22,198 nt of DNA. Origin: Spirochaetia bacterium (GTDB lineage: Bacteria > Spirochaetota > Spirochaetia > Treponematales > Breznakiellaceae). The notes below the pieces were generated by a model. That model was not told the origin of the DNA. It saw only the letters and a program-made list of their open reading frames with translations, and ran no database searches. The number at the start of each line of letters is the position of its first letter. Position 1 is the stretch's first letter. The stretch covers positions 1 through 22,198 of the forward strand of contig BNVA01000013.1 in the NCBI GenBank assembly GCA_025997755.1, read 5' to 3'. Below, piece by piece: positions 7,744 to 15,901 of the stretch. A program made the translations under genes and the position numbers.

Positions 7744-8808
7744 CTACTTCGACAATGCCTTGTGCAGCGCCTCGCCCAGCTCTACAGCTTCCTTTGGAGT
7801 TGGCGCAGAGGTTTCGATAAAAACACCTTTGCGTCCGAAAAAGTCTACAATTTTTTTTGAATATTCCACGAGGTTCGCTCCGGCATCCTGTAGATGATCC
7901 CAGTAAAAGTGTCTAAGGAAAAGGGCCGTTTTACCCGCAGCCGCGTCGCGTACCTTGCCCCAATCGTGAACCTGAGGAATCGTATAGTCAACGCCCTTTA
8001 GGTAGGGAGTCTCCATCATAGCGGCGGCTATATTTGATACATTGCCGCAAGAATGAACAATGACACCGCCGAACGCTTCACCTATTTGACCGTTGTACTT
8101 GACCCCGAACTCGCGGTAATTATTTGGTGATAGCAGGGTACATTCGTCATCACTTATGCGTATCCCCATCTCTTTAGGGACACCCCAAAATTCGTGGCTA
8201 ATACCGGATAGGTTCGTTATGCGTTTGAGAGCCTCCTTGCCGTATCCGATAATCGCGTCCGTTACTTTTTGCAGCAAACAGTGGATTTCGTCGGGGTACT
8301 CAATCATTGCCTCAAGGAAAAAAGTATTGTCGCAGATAAGCGAGGCAGTATTTAACGGGGAAGGCATATTTACGATACGCAAAGGAAGTTTTGAGTGTTT
8401 TTGCAGATAGTCAACGCGCTCCCAAGCCTTCTTGTAAACCGGCGTATTCACGGGATCGGGAACTTTGAGCTTATCAATTAGGTCTAAATCCTTCTCACTT
8501 TTTATAAGGGGACGTGCCCATGGGTCGGCTTCGCCATTCGGTACATATTCACAGCCAAACGCTGCGGCGACAATGCCTATACCGACATTTGTCTTGATAT
8601 TCCCCCAGCCGTAATCGTAAACGCCCGTTCTTTTTGCAGCGTGATCGTCACTAAACGCAATCTCCGCATCGGCGTTCTCGTAGTATTCCTTGGTGGCAAT
8701 ATGTATGGGGCCGACTTCCACGACAAAAGGAACCTCGTCAATATCTTCCAAATTACAATTCGCCAAAATCCGGCGTTTCTTCTCTTCGAGGCTTAGAATC
8801 TCACTCAT
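7744..8808 (-). CDS. uroporphyrinogen decarboxylase (URO-D) superfamily protein, probable methyltransferase-like member
   Basis: A 354-residue TIM-barrel protein of the URO-D/methylcobamide:CoM methyltransferase superfamily. Recognisable segments are LSPNNYREFGVKYNGQI (226-242) and IVHSCGNVSNI (250-260). The His-x-Cys of that motif (H252, C254) matches two zinc ligands of the MtaA/MtbA-type corrinoid methyltransferases. The third cysteine normally found near the C-terminus seems replaced in FIETSAPTPKEAV (about 330-342). It is unlikely to be the haem enzyme HemE, since no other haem genes are near and the N-terminal arginine-rich HemE signature is absent. The substrate is unknown. First gene of the five-gene minus-strand operon, with an AGGGGAG ribosome-binding site eight bases before the ATG at 8808 and a clear promoter upstream. 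Confidence 0.82.
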   Translation of the reverse strand: MSEILSLEEKKRRILANCNLEDIDEVPFVVEVGPIHIATKEYYENADAEIAFSDDHAAKRTGVYDYGWGNIKTNVGIGIVAAAFGCEYVPNGEADPWARPLIKSEKDLDLIDKLKVPDPVNTPVYKKAWERVDYLQKHSKLPLRIVNMPSPLNTASLICDNTFFLEAMIEYPDEIHCLLQKVTDAIIGYGKEALKRITNLSGISHEFWGVPKEMGIRISDDECTLLSPNNYREFGVKYNGQIGEAFGGVIVHSCGNVSNIAAAMMETPYLKGVDYTIPQVHDWGKVRDAAAGKTALFLRHFYWDHLQDAGANLVEYSKKIVDFFGRKGVFIETSAPTPKEAVELGEALHKALSK

Positions 8809-8847
8809 AGACGGTACTCCCCTATAATTTTAATATAAGATATGTTG

Positions 8848-8876
8848 ATTATAAAGCGGATTATAATAGAGGTCAA
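8848..8876 (-). promoter_or_regulatory. sigma-70-type promoter of the URO-D/receiver/hxk/rlmB/rsmG operon
   Basis: On the minus strand TTGACC (-35, 8876-8871) and TATAAT (-10, 8853-8848) are separated by exactly 17 bases. Transcription should begin near 8841 and give a leader of about 33 bases ending in an AGGGGAG ribosome-binding site for the gene starting at 8808. This is the best promoter in the window and defines the start of the five-gene operon. Confidence 0.75.
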
Positions 8877-8936
8877 CGTAAAGATTTTTAACACGTAAAA
8901 GATTTGACAGTTGCAAAAAACTAACGCCTAACGCCC

Positions 8937-9998
8937 TTATTTTAGTTTATTCCTGAGTTTGCGTAACTTTTTTTTACTCTCTATTTTTTCTTCTTCTGTT
9001 TTTTCTTTTTTTGCGTTTAACATTTCCTTTTTATAAAAATAAGTTACGCCGCTTTCCGGAAGTTTTTTTGCGATGATCCCGCCGGCTATGGCAAGTAAGA
9101 TCATAAGCCCGCATAAAAGCTGTCCTGTGGAAAAACTTGTAAGCGGATGCGTGAGGGAAAGACTGCTGTTATTGGGAAAAAGCTGAATTATATATCCTAA
9201 ATCAGAATCCGGCTCACGGAAGTACTCGATAAAAAAGCGAAAAAGACCATAACCGCCTATGTACAGCGCAAACAAGAAACCCTTGAACGGCTTATTTTTT
9301 CTTAGTGCCCAAATTATCAGCCACAGAAAGACACCTTCAAAAAATGCTTCGTATAACTGCGACGGATGACGCGGCAGATTTACAAAAGGTGATACTCCGT
9401 TTGCGCTCTGCGGAATTGCTATTCCGGTTTTTTCCGCCGCTTCCCGAACCCAATCAATCTTAGGATCAAAACGCTCCGCGTTAGGAAAAATCACGCCTAT
9501 TGAGCTTGTTGTTATTCTGCCGTATAACTCACCGTTTATAAAATTTCCTATTCGTCCGAATGTGTAGCCTAAAGGCACCGCCGCCGACAGCATATCGCCT
9601 ATTTCGCGGACATCGAATTTGTGAACTATAGACCACAGGGTAAAACCGGTTATGCAGCCTATCACTCCGCCGTGATAACTCATACCTTGCAAGCCTGTAA
9701 AATGTCCGCTGCGGAACGGCCAGAACACAAGCCAAGGCTGTAGGCGGTATATGTCGCTGGTTTCGTATACTATAGTGGCAAAAATCCGCGCGCCTAAAAG
9801 CAATCCCAGTATACCCCAGAAAAACAAACCCGAAAGTTGATCGTCGGTCATTGGAAAATGCCGTTCTTTGATCTGTTTGTTAAAAAATATATATGCGATG
9901 CCGAAAGCAACTAGGTACATAAGACCGTACCAGCGGAATGGTAAGCCCGGGATAATCTCAGGCGAAAGCCATACCGGAAATTTTATAGCAAGTAACAT
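8937..9998 (-). CDS. lgt: prolipoprotein diacylglyceryl transferase
   Basis: Lgt transfers diacylglycerol from phosphatidylglycerol to the lipobox cysteine of prolipoproteins at the inner membrane, the first step of lipoprotein maturation. Spirochaetes are rich in lipoproteins. The 353-residue sequence has about seven membrane segments and the family signatures: SYHGGVIG (H109), GRIGNFINGELYG (R149, N152), HPSQLYEAFFEG (211-222) and IEYFREPDSD (R261). All expected catalytic or binding residues are present. It is longer than the 291-residue E. coli enzyme because of a lysine/glutamate-rich cytoplasmic tail (about 325-353), presumably disordered. The ATG at 9998 has only a weak, distant AGGG. 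It lies 93 bases after the RND pump gene and may have its own promoter. Confidence 0.94.
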   Translation of the reverse strand: MLLAIKFPVWLSPEIIPGLPFRWYGLMYLVAFGIAYIFFNKQIKERHFPMTDDQLSGLFFWGILGLLLGARIFATIVYETSDIYRLQPWLVFWPFRSGHFTGLQGMSYHGGVIGCITGFTLWSIVHKFDVREIGDMLSAAVPLGYTFGRIGNFINGELYGRITTSSIGVIFPNAERFDPKIDWVREAAEKTGIAIPQSANGVSPFVNLPRHPSQLYEAFFEGVFLWLIIWALRKNKPFKGFLFALYIGGYGLFRFFIEYFREPDSDLGYIIQLFPNNSSLSLTHPLTSFSTGQLLCGLMILLAIAGGIIAKKLPESGVTYFYKKEMLNAKKEKTEEEKIESKKKLRKLRNKLK

Positions 9999-10091
9999 AA
10001 TTCAATGTTACCCTAATTACATTTTTTTGTGTAGCATACTACCCGCTTTTATTTTTACAATTTTTAGCCGCAAGAAATCAATTTAAATTTT

Positions 10092-13000
10092 TTACACCAC
10101 CGCTTTTTTCTTTCGCCGTGTGTTAAGCAGTGAATATAGAGCAGGTGTTATGAACAGCGTCATTATTGAGCTTACCGTGAGACCGCCTACAAAAGTTTTG
10201 CCTATTGGCTGAATTGTGTCCGCACCCGCGCCGGGGAAGAATGCGATAGGAACCATAGCGAGTATGGTTGAAACGCTTGTCATCAGGATCGGGCGCAGAC
10301 GGCTGCGTCCTGCTTCTAGGCAGGCTTCGCGCACCTCAAGTCCGCGCGCACGCAGCGTGTTTGTATAATCGACCAGTACGATGCCGTTGTTTACAACTAC
10401 ACCGACAAGAGCGACAATTCCTATAGCACTGAACATTGACATTGATTCATTGCCGATTTTGTATATCCATATTACGCCGATAAACAAAAGAGGTATGGAA
10501 AAGAAAATTATAAACGGATCAACAAACGATTCAAATTGACTTGCCATAAGACCGAATACAAGAAAGATCGCCACTGCTACGATAAATGCAATACGTTTGC
10601 TGAACGATTCCACCTCGGCAGCCTCGCCTAAATAACGTATTGTTACATTGCCGCGTGCAACAAGATATTCATCGATTGTGCTTTTTAACCTAGTTTGCAT
10701 ATCTGTTACAGCGATCCCCGCCGGAAGCTCACCCGTTATGCGTACAACCCTTTCCTGATTTTCTCTCATAATTGACGACGGAGCGCGTCCTTCCCGAATG
10801 TGCGCTACGTTTGATAAGGCAACCCGGTTCCCGCTTCTGCCCGTGACCGAGATTGCGTCTAACATCGCAAGTCCCACCCTGTCTTCATCACGTAGTTTAA
10901 CCTGTATATTGATTAGCCTGTCTCCGCTTGATATGGTTGTTACATTCGTTCCGTCCATTGCTGTTTTTATTTCACTTGCAATAGATGAAAGCGAGAGCCC
11001 CAATGCTGCCGCACGATCACGATCAATTTCTATTTGTAACTGCGGCGCACCCTCGTCCAAATTTACTTCTGGATTTTCAACCTCCGGTATGTGCATACTT
11101 ATTATTGATTTAATCTCATTCGCTTCCTGCATCAACGCGGTTACATCGCGGGAGGAAAGCGCAATATCCACAGCGCTTGTACTACTCATATAGCGTCCTG
11201 CGCGAAATTGTATACGGGCATCGGGATTGCTGCTCAACAGCGGAGTGAGTTTTTGCTGAATCGTTGTAGGGGTATCGATCTGTTTTGCCGGTTCGGGCAG
11301 TGTTATCTGTATGGTGCCTTGATTTGTTCCACTTCTCCTTGCCGTTAATATAATATTTCTGTAGCCTTGAATATTTTCTTTTATCATATTTTCTATTTCA
11401 AACAGTATTGCTTCTGTTTTTTCTATGGGTGTTCCCTGCGGCAAAGATATATTCATGTTCACGGAGTCGTCTGTTCTTGAACGTATAAACATATTCATTC
11501 CTATACCGTTAAATTGAAGCAGTGAAAAAACAAGAATTGCCGTTGCCAATAAAACAACGAGTAATCTGTTATTCAGGCAGTACCCCAAAGCCTTCTTATA
11601 GCCGCTGTCCATTTTTGTAAAGAACAATTCAAATCCATCGTCAATTGTTTTTAACAGTTTGCTTTTTAACGGCTTTTGTTTACGCGTATCAATTTTTAAT
11701 ATACTTCCGCAAAGTGCGGGAACAAGCGTAAGCGCTACAACCAATGAACAGGTAAGAGAGATAAGTACGGTAAATATTAAATCGTTAAAAAGCTGACCCA
11801 TCATCTCAAGATCGTTTTTGTATATCAACAACGGAACAAAAACACATAGCGTTGTAGTTGTAGATGTAACGATAGCTCTTACCATTTCCTGACTACCCAA
11901 AATTGCAGCAATATCGGGCTTGGTACCGCGAAGGCGGTAATTGAAAACATTTTCCAATATGACAATCGATGCATCCACTGTCATACCCATTGCCATTATC
12001 AATCCTGTCATTGTTAAAAGATTTAATGTAAAACCAAATACCGACATGAACATAAGTGTTAATAGTATTGATATTGGAATTGAAATGCCTATTACAAGTG
12101 TGCCCTTGATGTTGCGCAAAAACAAAAGGATAATAAACATACATAGAATTGCGCCCTGTATCGCGTTTGAATAAACTTGATTCAATGTTGCACTTATCAT
12201 AGTTGTATTATCCGAAAGAACTTCAAGCGTTATACCGCGCGGCAGGTCTGAATTGATGCCGTCAAGCGCATCGCGTACACGGTGCGCTACTTGCACCTGA
12301 TTGCTGTCGCTTTCCGCCTGCACTTGAATATATACTCCGCTTTGACCGTTAATTGAAACACGCGCCGCGTTATCGTTATACGCAAGTGCGACATCTGCAA
12401 CATCTTCGATACGCACAAGCTGGGAACGATTTGAGCTTACCGTGACAGTCTTAACGACAAGCCGTTTTATTTGATCTATATCTTTTAATTCTTGTTCAGT
12501 TAGTAACTGATATTCGCGCTCGCCGCGCAGGATACTGCCGCCCGACGATAAAATATTCTGCCCTCTTAAAGCAGAAGTTATGTCGCTTAACGTTAAACCT
12601 AACGCCGCAAGCCTGTTAAGCGAAACCGAGATTTTAACTATTTGTGTAGTGCCGCCTGTTACATCGGCCGAAGCTACGCCGTCTATACGTTCTATAAGCG
12701 CTTGAATTTCATCTTCCGCAAAAATACGCAGTTGATCCGGCGGATAATTTCCACGAACAACAAGCCGCATAATAGGCTGTGACGACATATCAAAACGTCG
12801 TACAGTCGGAGTACTAACATCATCGGGAAGCGAGTTTACCATACGGTTTAGAAGGATTTGCGCATCGCTTGCGGCTTTGTCCATGTCGGTACCGTATTTA
12901 AAATTCAAGTTGATATAGCTGCTTTGAAACGAAGAGCTGGATACCATTTCCGTTAAGCCCCGTGAAGAGGCGAGCGCCCTTTCCAAAGGCTTTGTTACAT

Positions 13001-13184
13001 TTTGTTCAATGTCGGCAGGACCCGCCCCCGACAAACTTGTTGATATGGAAAGCACAGGCCGCATTGTTGACGGGAAAAGGTCTACGGCTATGTTTGGTAC
13101 AAGCGTTGCGGCAATACCCATTGCGAGTATATAAAAAACGATAATTGTTACGGGGCGTTTAACGGAATACTTTGTTATATCCAA
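10092..13184 (-). CDS. RND-family multidrug efflux pump, inner-membrane transporter (AcrB/HAE1 type)
   Basis: A 1030-residue proton-driven RND transporter with the usual two-fold layout: an N-terminal helix (about 10-30), a large periplasmic loop (DLFPSTMRPVLSIST, then GAGPADIEQNVTKPLERAL), a six-helix block (about 335-540), a second periplasmic loop and a second helix block (about 855-1020). In the fourth helix the motif is GMTVDASIVILENV, with one acidic residue (D404) where AcrB has two. In the tenth helix VVVNNGIVLVDY has N932 where AcrB has K940. Both variants are common in HAE1 pumps outside the Gammaproteobacteria, so it should be functional. The likely start is TTG at 13184, three bases after the adaptor's stop; the next in-frame Met is at residue 22, inside the first membrane helix. 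There is no clear ribosome-binding site, so translation is probably coupled. Substrates cannot be told from sequence. Confidence 0.93.
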   Translation of the reverse strand: MDITKYSVKRPVTIIVFYILAMGIAATLVPNIAVDLFPSTMRPVLSISTSLSGAGPADIEQNVTKPLERALASSRGLTEMVSSSSFQSSYINLNFKYGTDMDKAASDAQILLNRMVNSLPDDVSTPTVRRFDMSSQPIMRLVVRGNYPPDQLRIFAEDEIQALIERIDGVASADVTGGTTQIVKISVSLNRLAALGLTLSDITSALRGQNILSSGGSILRGEREYQLLTEQELKDIDQIKRLVVKTVTVSSNRSQLVRIEDVADVALAYNDNAARVSINGQSGVYIQVQAESDSNQVQVAHRVRDALDGINSDLPRGITLEVLSDNTTMISATLNQVYSNAIQGAILCMFIILLFLRNIKGTLVIGISIPISILLTLMFMSVFGFTLNLLTMTGLIMAMGMTVDASIVILENVFNYRLRGTKPDIAAILGSQEMVRAIVTSTTTTLCVFVPLLIYKNDLEMMGQLFNDLIFTVLISLTCSLVVALTLVPALCGSILKIDTRKQKPLKSKLLKTIDDGFELFFTKMDSGYKKALGYCLNNRLLVVLLATAILVFSLLQFNGIGMNMFIRSRTDDSVNMNISLPQGTPIEKTEAILFEIENMIKENIQGYRNIILTARRSGTNQGTIQITLPEPAKQIDTPTTIQQKLTPLLSSNPDARIQFRAGRYMSSTSAVDIALSSRDVTALMQEANEIKSIISMHIPEVENPEVNLDEGAPQLQIEIDRDRAAALGLSLSSIASEIKTAMDGTNVTTISSGDRLINIQVKLRDEDRVGLAMLDAISVTGRSGNRVALSNVAHIREGRAPSSIMRENQERVVRITGELPAGIAVTDMQTRLKSTIDEYLVARGNVTIRYLGEAAEVESFSKRIAFIVAVAIFLVFGLMASQFESFVDPFIIFFSIPLLFIGVIWIYKIGNESMSMFSAIGIVALVGVVVNNGIVLVDYTNTLRARGLEVREACLEAGRSRLRPILMTSVSTILAMVPIAFFPGAGADTIQPIGKTFVGGLTVSSIMTLFITPALYSLLNTRRKKKAVV

Positions 13185-13187
13185 GAT

Positions 13188-14381
13188 TTAATCACTCACT
13201 ATCCGTACGGATTCGTTGTTGGAAAGAAAATTTTGACCGGAGCTTACAACTTTATCGCCGATCTTTAATCCCGAAAGAACTTCTACCTGTGTCTCACTTT
13301 CTAATCCTAACGAAATCTCGCGGCGCTCCGCAATGTTATTTTCGTTTACTACAAAAACGATCCATGAGCCGTAGGTACTGATCATCGCTGTACGCGGAAT
13401 AACAAGTACATTTCTGTGTGCGTTTGTAACAAGCGATACGGTAGCGAACATTCCCGCCCTTATGCGCGGATCGGATTTTTCAAACCTTAGTCTTATGCGC
13501 AATGTGCGCGAGGCAGGATCAAGCACGGGGCTTACTTCACTTACCGTTCCTCTCCATGTTTCGCCGGATATTGAATCAAAGTATATTTCTGCTTTTAGTC
13601 CGTTTTGAACCGATGATGAAAAACGTTCCGGCACAAATGTTTCTACAACAAGTGATGAAAGGTCGCCTACAACATATATTGCGGATTGAGCAGAAACCGT
13701 ATCGCCCGTGCTGTATGGAACTTGAAGAATTGTCCCGTTGATTGTTGAACGCACCGGGCTTGAGGAGTACACCTCTCCCGGGCGCGACGGGTCTACGACA
13801 GCTACGATCTGTCCTTGTCTAACGGCATCTCCTACCCTAAGGCGCAGCTCCGATATTTTTCCTGCTACAACCGGAAATATTGATACTTCACGGACTGCCA
13901 AAACATCACCGTTTATGACGATACTGTTTTCTATTGTTCCAAGTACGGCAGGCGTTATGCGCACCGATTGAGCGTTACGTGACGCACTACCCATTTGTTG
14001 ACCGGCTCCCTGCCTGGCGCCGCCTTGAGCGTTATTCGCCATGCCCGCGCCTTGTTGTCTGCCGCCGTTTTGAACATTGCTGCCTGTGCTTCCGGAACCG
14101 CCGCCCCTGCCGGAAGATGTCCCCTGTGTGCTGCCGTCACGCATACGCGGTCCACTGTCATTTGACGGCGCGTTTCCTGCAGGACCACCGGGTACATTTA
14201 TTTGCCGTGTCTGCGACTGTCCTGCAGTTACACCGCCTACACCTGCCTTAACCCCCTGTCTGCGCTGATAAACCGTCCAGATTATCATAAGGACAAAGGC
14301 TAAGATCAAAATAAATATAACGACATTGAGCGCTGCCGATCTTTTTGATTTTTTTGTTTTTTTGGGTTCTGTAGTCGCCAT
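13188..14381 (-). CDS. RND efflux periplasmic adaptor (membrane fusion protein)
   Basis: A 397-residue adaptor linking the RND pump to the TolC-like channel. A cytoplasmic basic N-terminus (KKTKKSKR) and one membrane anchor (about 18-39) replace a lipoprotein signal. Residues about 45-140 are a low-complexity linker rich in Gly, Gln, Asn and Ser, unusually long for this family. The folded part begins at about 143 with VRITPAVLGTIENSIVINGD and contains a lipoyl-like half-motif (VAGKISELRLRVGDAVRQGQ), a very short or absent helical hairpin, a second lipoyl half (STINGTILQVPYSTGDTVSA), a beta-barrel and a membrane-proximal C-terminal domain (LVIPRTAM to VVSSGQNFLS). A good GGGAG ribosome-binding site lies about four bases before the ATG at 14381. 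It follows the TolC-like gene by 14 bases and precedes the pump by 3. Confidence 0.9.
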   Translation of the reverse strand: MATTEPKKTKKSKRSAALNVVIFILILAFVLMIIWTVYQRRQGVKAGVGGVTAGQSQTRQINVPGGPAGNAPSNDSGPRMRDGSTQGTSSGRGGGSGSTGSNVQNGGRQQGAGMANNAQGGARQGAGQQMGSASRNAQSVRITPAVLGTIENSIVINGDVLAVREVSIFPVVAGKISELRLRVGDAVRQGQIVAVVDPSRPGEVYSSSPVRSTINGTILQVPYSTGDTVSAQSAIYVVGDLSSLVVETFVPERFSSSVQNGLKAEIYFDSISGETWRGTVSEVSPVLDPASRTLRIRLRFEKSDPRIRAGMFATVSLVTNAHRNVLVIPRTAMISTYGSWIVFVVNENNIAERREISLGLESETQVEVLSGLKIGDKVVSSGQNFLSNNESVRIVSD

Positions 14382-14395
14382 TTTTCTCCCGATTA

Positions 14396-15691
14396 TTAAT
14401 AACTTTGAACGTCTTTTAACTCAGCATTAAGGGCTGCGGCAAGGTCTAAGGAAGTTGTTTTATATGACAACTCTTCTGTTAAAAGTTGTTGTCGGGCTTC
14501 CGATGCACCGTTACGCGCCGTTTCTAATTCAAGAAATGTCACGGTTCCCTGTCTAAACCCGCGCTGCGCCATATCAAATGCCCTGTCCGCCATTTGAACG
14601 CGCAGACGGGCTATTTCGATGCTGCTCCATGAATTACGAAGACTTTCGGTAAGGGCGCGGACATTTCTTTTGGCATCCCGTTCCGTTATTTCCAAATCAA
14701 TTTGCGCTTTTTCTATGTCTTTGGATGCCGATTTTATTGACTGATCTGTTTTTGATCCGGGCACCCAGCTTTCTATCGGTATGCTTAAACTAACCCCCGC
14801 CGACACGGAATCCGAAAAATCCTTTTTTTGCGACGGGGTACCGCTCCAGTTTGCGGAAAGACTCAACGAGGGTGCTCTTGCGCTTAACGTTTTTTGTTTT
14901 TCCAATAGTGTTAAACGTTCTATTGTTTGCCGCATAGCTAATATATCGGGTCTACCCGGCAGGTACTGATCTATTAGTTTTTCCGGATCAAACAATAATT
15001 TTTTAACTTCTATACTGCCTTCAAGCTCCGCTTCAAGATTTTGATCGTATCCCAGCGTTACAAGAAATTCGCCTAACGCTTCCTGAAAAGAAGATTCTGC
15101 ACGGTTAAGATCGAGCTTTGCGGTCTCTACGGAAAACTGGCTGCGTTCATAACTCAATTCGTTTAACATACCGTTGTTAAACCGCACCCTGTCATTCTGA
15201 AGTTGTAATTCCGTTTGTTTAAGTTTTTCGCGCAGAATTATCAAATTGTTTTTATCTTTTAACAATGTGTAAAATTGTTTTGTAACGGCAAAACTTAATT
15301 GACGGCGGCTGTTTTCATAATCCAAAAGTTTTGATTTATAGGCAAGCCTTATGATTTTCATTGCGGCAGGAAGCCCCGCGTTAAGCTGAAGCGAGAGGCT
15401 TGCCGAAAGTCCGTAAGAAGGCTCAACTTCGTCGGGCGGATTTGTGGCGCTTGAATTATAACGCATACTTGCCCCCGCGCTTATACTAGGAAAGACCTCT
15501 GCCCACAGATTTTTGTCGGCAATACGCGCAATTTCCAAATCCACCGCGCTTTTTTTAAGCGTTAGGCTCTGTTCCAGTGCCCGTTCCGTTGCTGCTTCCA
15601 GCGTGAGCACTACGGATTCTCCTGCCCGTAGAGTAAGGCAAGGGAAAAAAAGGAACATAAGCATTACGCCCAAGCGGTATGCGCTTTTCAT
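14396..15691 (-). CDS. TolC-family outer-membrane efflux channel
   Basis: A 431-residue outer-membrane factor with a signal peptide (about 1-23, ending LRA|GE). The two repeats of long amphipathic helices are typical of TolC: LTLEAATERALEQSLTLKKS at the mature N-terminus and its counterpart further on (NRAESSFQEALGEFLVTLGY), then FRQGTVTFLELETARNGASEARQQL near the C-terminus. It trimerises into the tunnel that takes substrate from the RND pump and adaptor encoded directly downstream. It is the first gene of the efflux operon. The ATG at 15691 directly follows a -10-like TATACT and lacks a ribosome-binding site. No lipobox is convincing, so it is not annotated as a lipoprotein. Confidence 0.9.
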   Translation of the reverse strand: MKSAYRLGVMLMFLFFPCLTLRAGESVVLTLEAATERALEQSLTLKKSAVDLEIARIADKNLWAEVFPSISAGASMRYNSSATNPPDEVEPSYGLSASLSLQLNAGLPAAMKIIRLAYKSKLLDYENSRRQLSFAVTKQFYTLLKDKNNLIILREKLKQTELQLQNDRVRFNNGMLNELSYERSQFSVETAKLDLNRAESSFQEALGEFLVTLGYDQNLEAELEGSIEVKKLLFDPEKLIDQYLPGRPDILAMRQTIERLTLLEKQKTLSARAPSLSLSANWSGTPSQKKDFSDSVSAGVSLSIPIESWVPGSKTDQSIKSASKDIEKAQIDLEITERDAKRNVRALTESLRNSWSSIEIARLRVQMADRAFDMAQRGFRQGTVTFLELETARNGASEARQQLLTEELSYKTTSLDLAAALNAELKDVQSY

Positions 15692-15697
15692 TATTTT

Positions 15698-15727
15698 AGT
15701 ATAATGAAAAGTATCTATTTGTGCTAA
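15698..15727 (-). promoter_or_regulatory. possible promoter of the efflux operon, placing transcription start at the start codon
   Basis: On the minus strand TATACT (15703-15698) is preceded, 18 bases upstream, by TTAGCA as a weak -35. The -10 box ends only six bases before the ATG at 15691, so the mRNA would be leaderless. No alternative Shine-Dalgarno sequence is present. Confidence 0.35.
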
Positions 15728-15831
15728 TGGTTACAAATTATCGTGTGCATGTACTGTGAAACTTAAGCTTTTAAACTTCCTAGCAATTTTACTTTTCTGT
15801 TTACCGATGCCCAGTAATAAAAAAATTTTAC

Positions 15832-15860
15832 TTGCATTTACACCATTCCTATGGTATAAA
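15832..15860 (+). promoter_or_regulatory. promoter of the glutamate-synthase-type gene (extended -10)
   Basis: TTGCAT at 15832-15837 and TATAAA at 15855-15860 are separated by 17 bases. TGG immediately before the -10 makes it an extended -10 element. Transcription should start near 15867, giving a leader of about 35 bases that carries the AAGGAG ribosome-binding site at 15891-15896. Confidence 0.65.
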
Positions 15861-15901
15861 AAATTTCCAAGTGCTTGTACAGACTAGATAAAGGAGTGTA
15901 T

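Noticed and set aside
7744..8808. hemE (uroporphyrinogen decarboxylase proper)
   Set aside because: The typical N-terminal HemE signature is missing and the HSCGN motif points to the wider URO-D/methyltransferase superfamily; no haem pathway neighbours.
8877..8936. Intrinsic terminator after lgt
   Set aside because: Only short direct repeats (TAACGCC) are present; no stem followed by a T-run could be found on the minus strand.
9999..10091. lgt promoter (TTGTAA, 16 bases, TATGCT on the minus strand)
   Set aside because: Both boxes are poor matches in AT-rich sequence, too weak to list as a feature.
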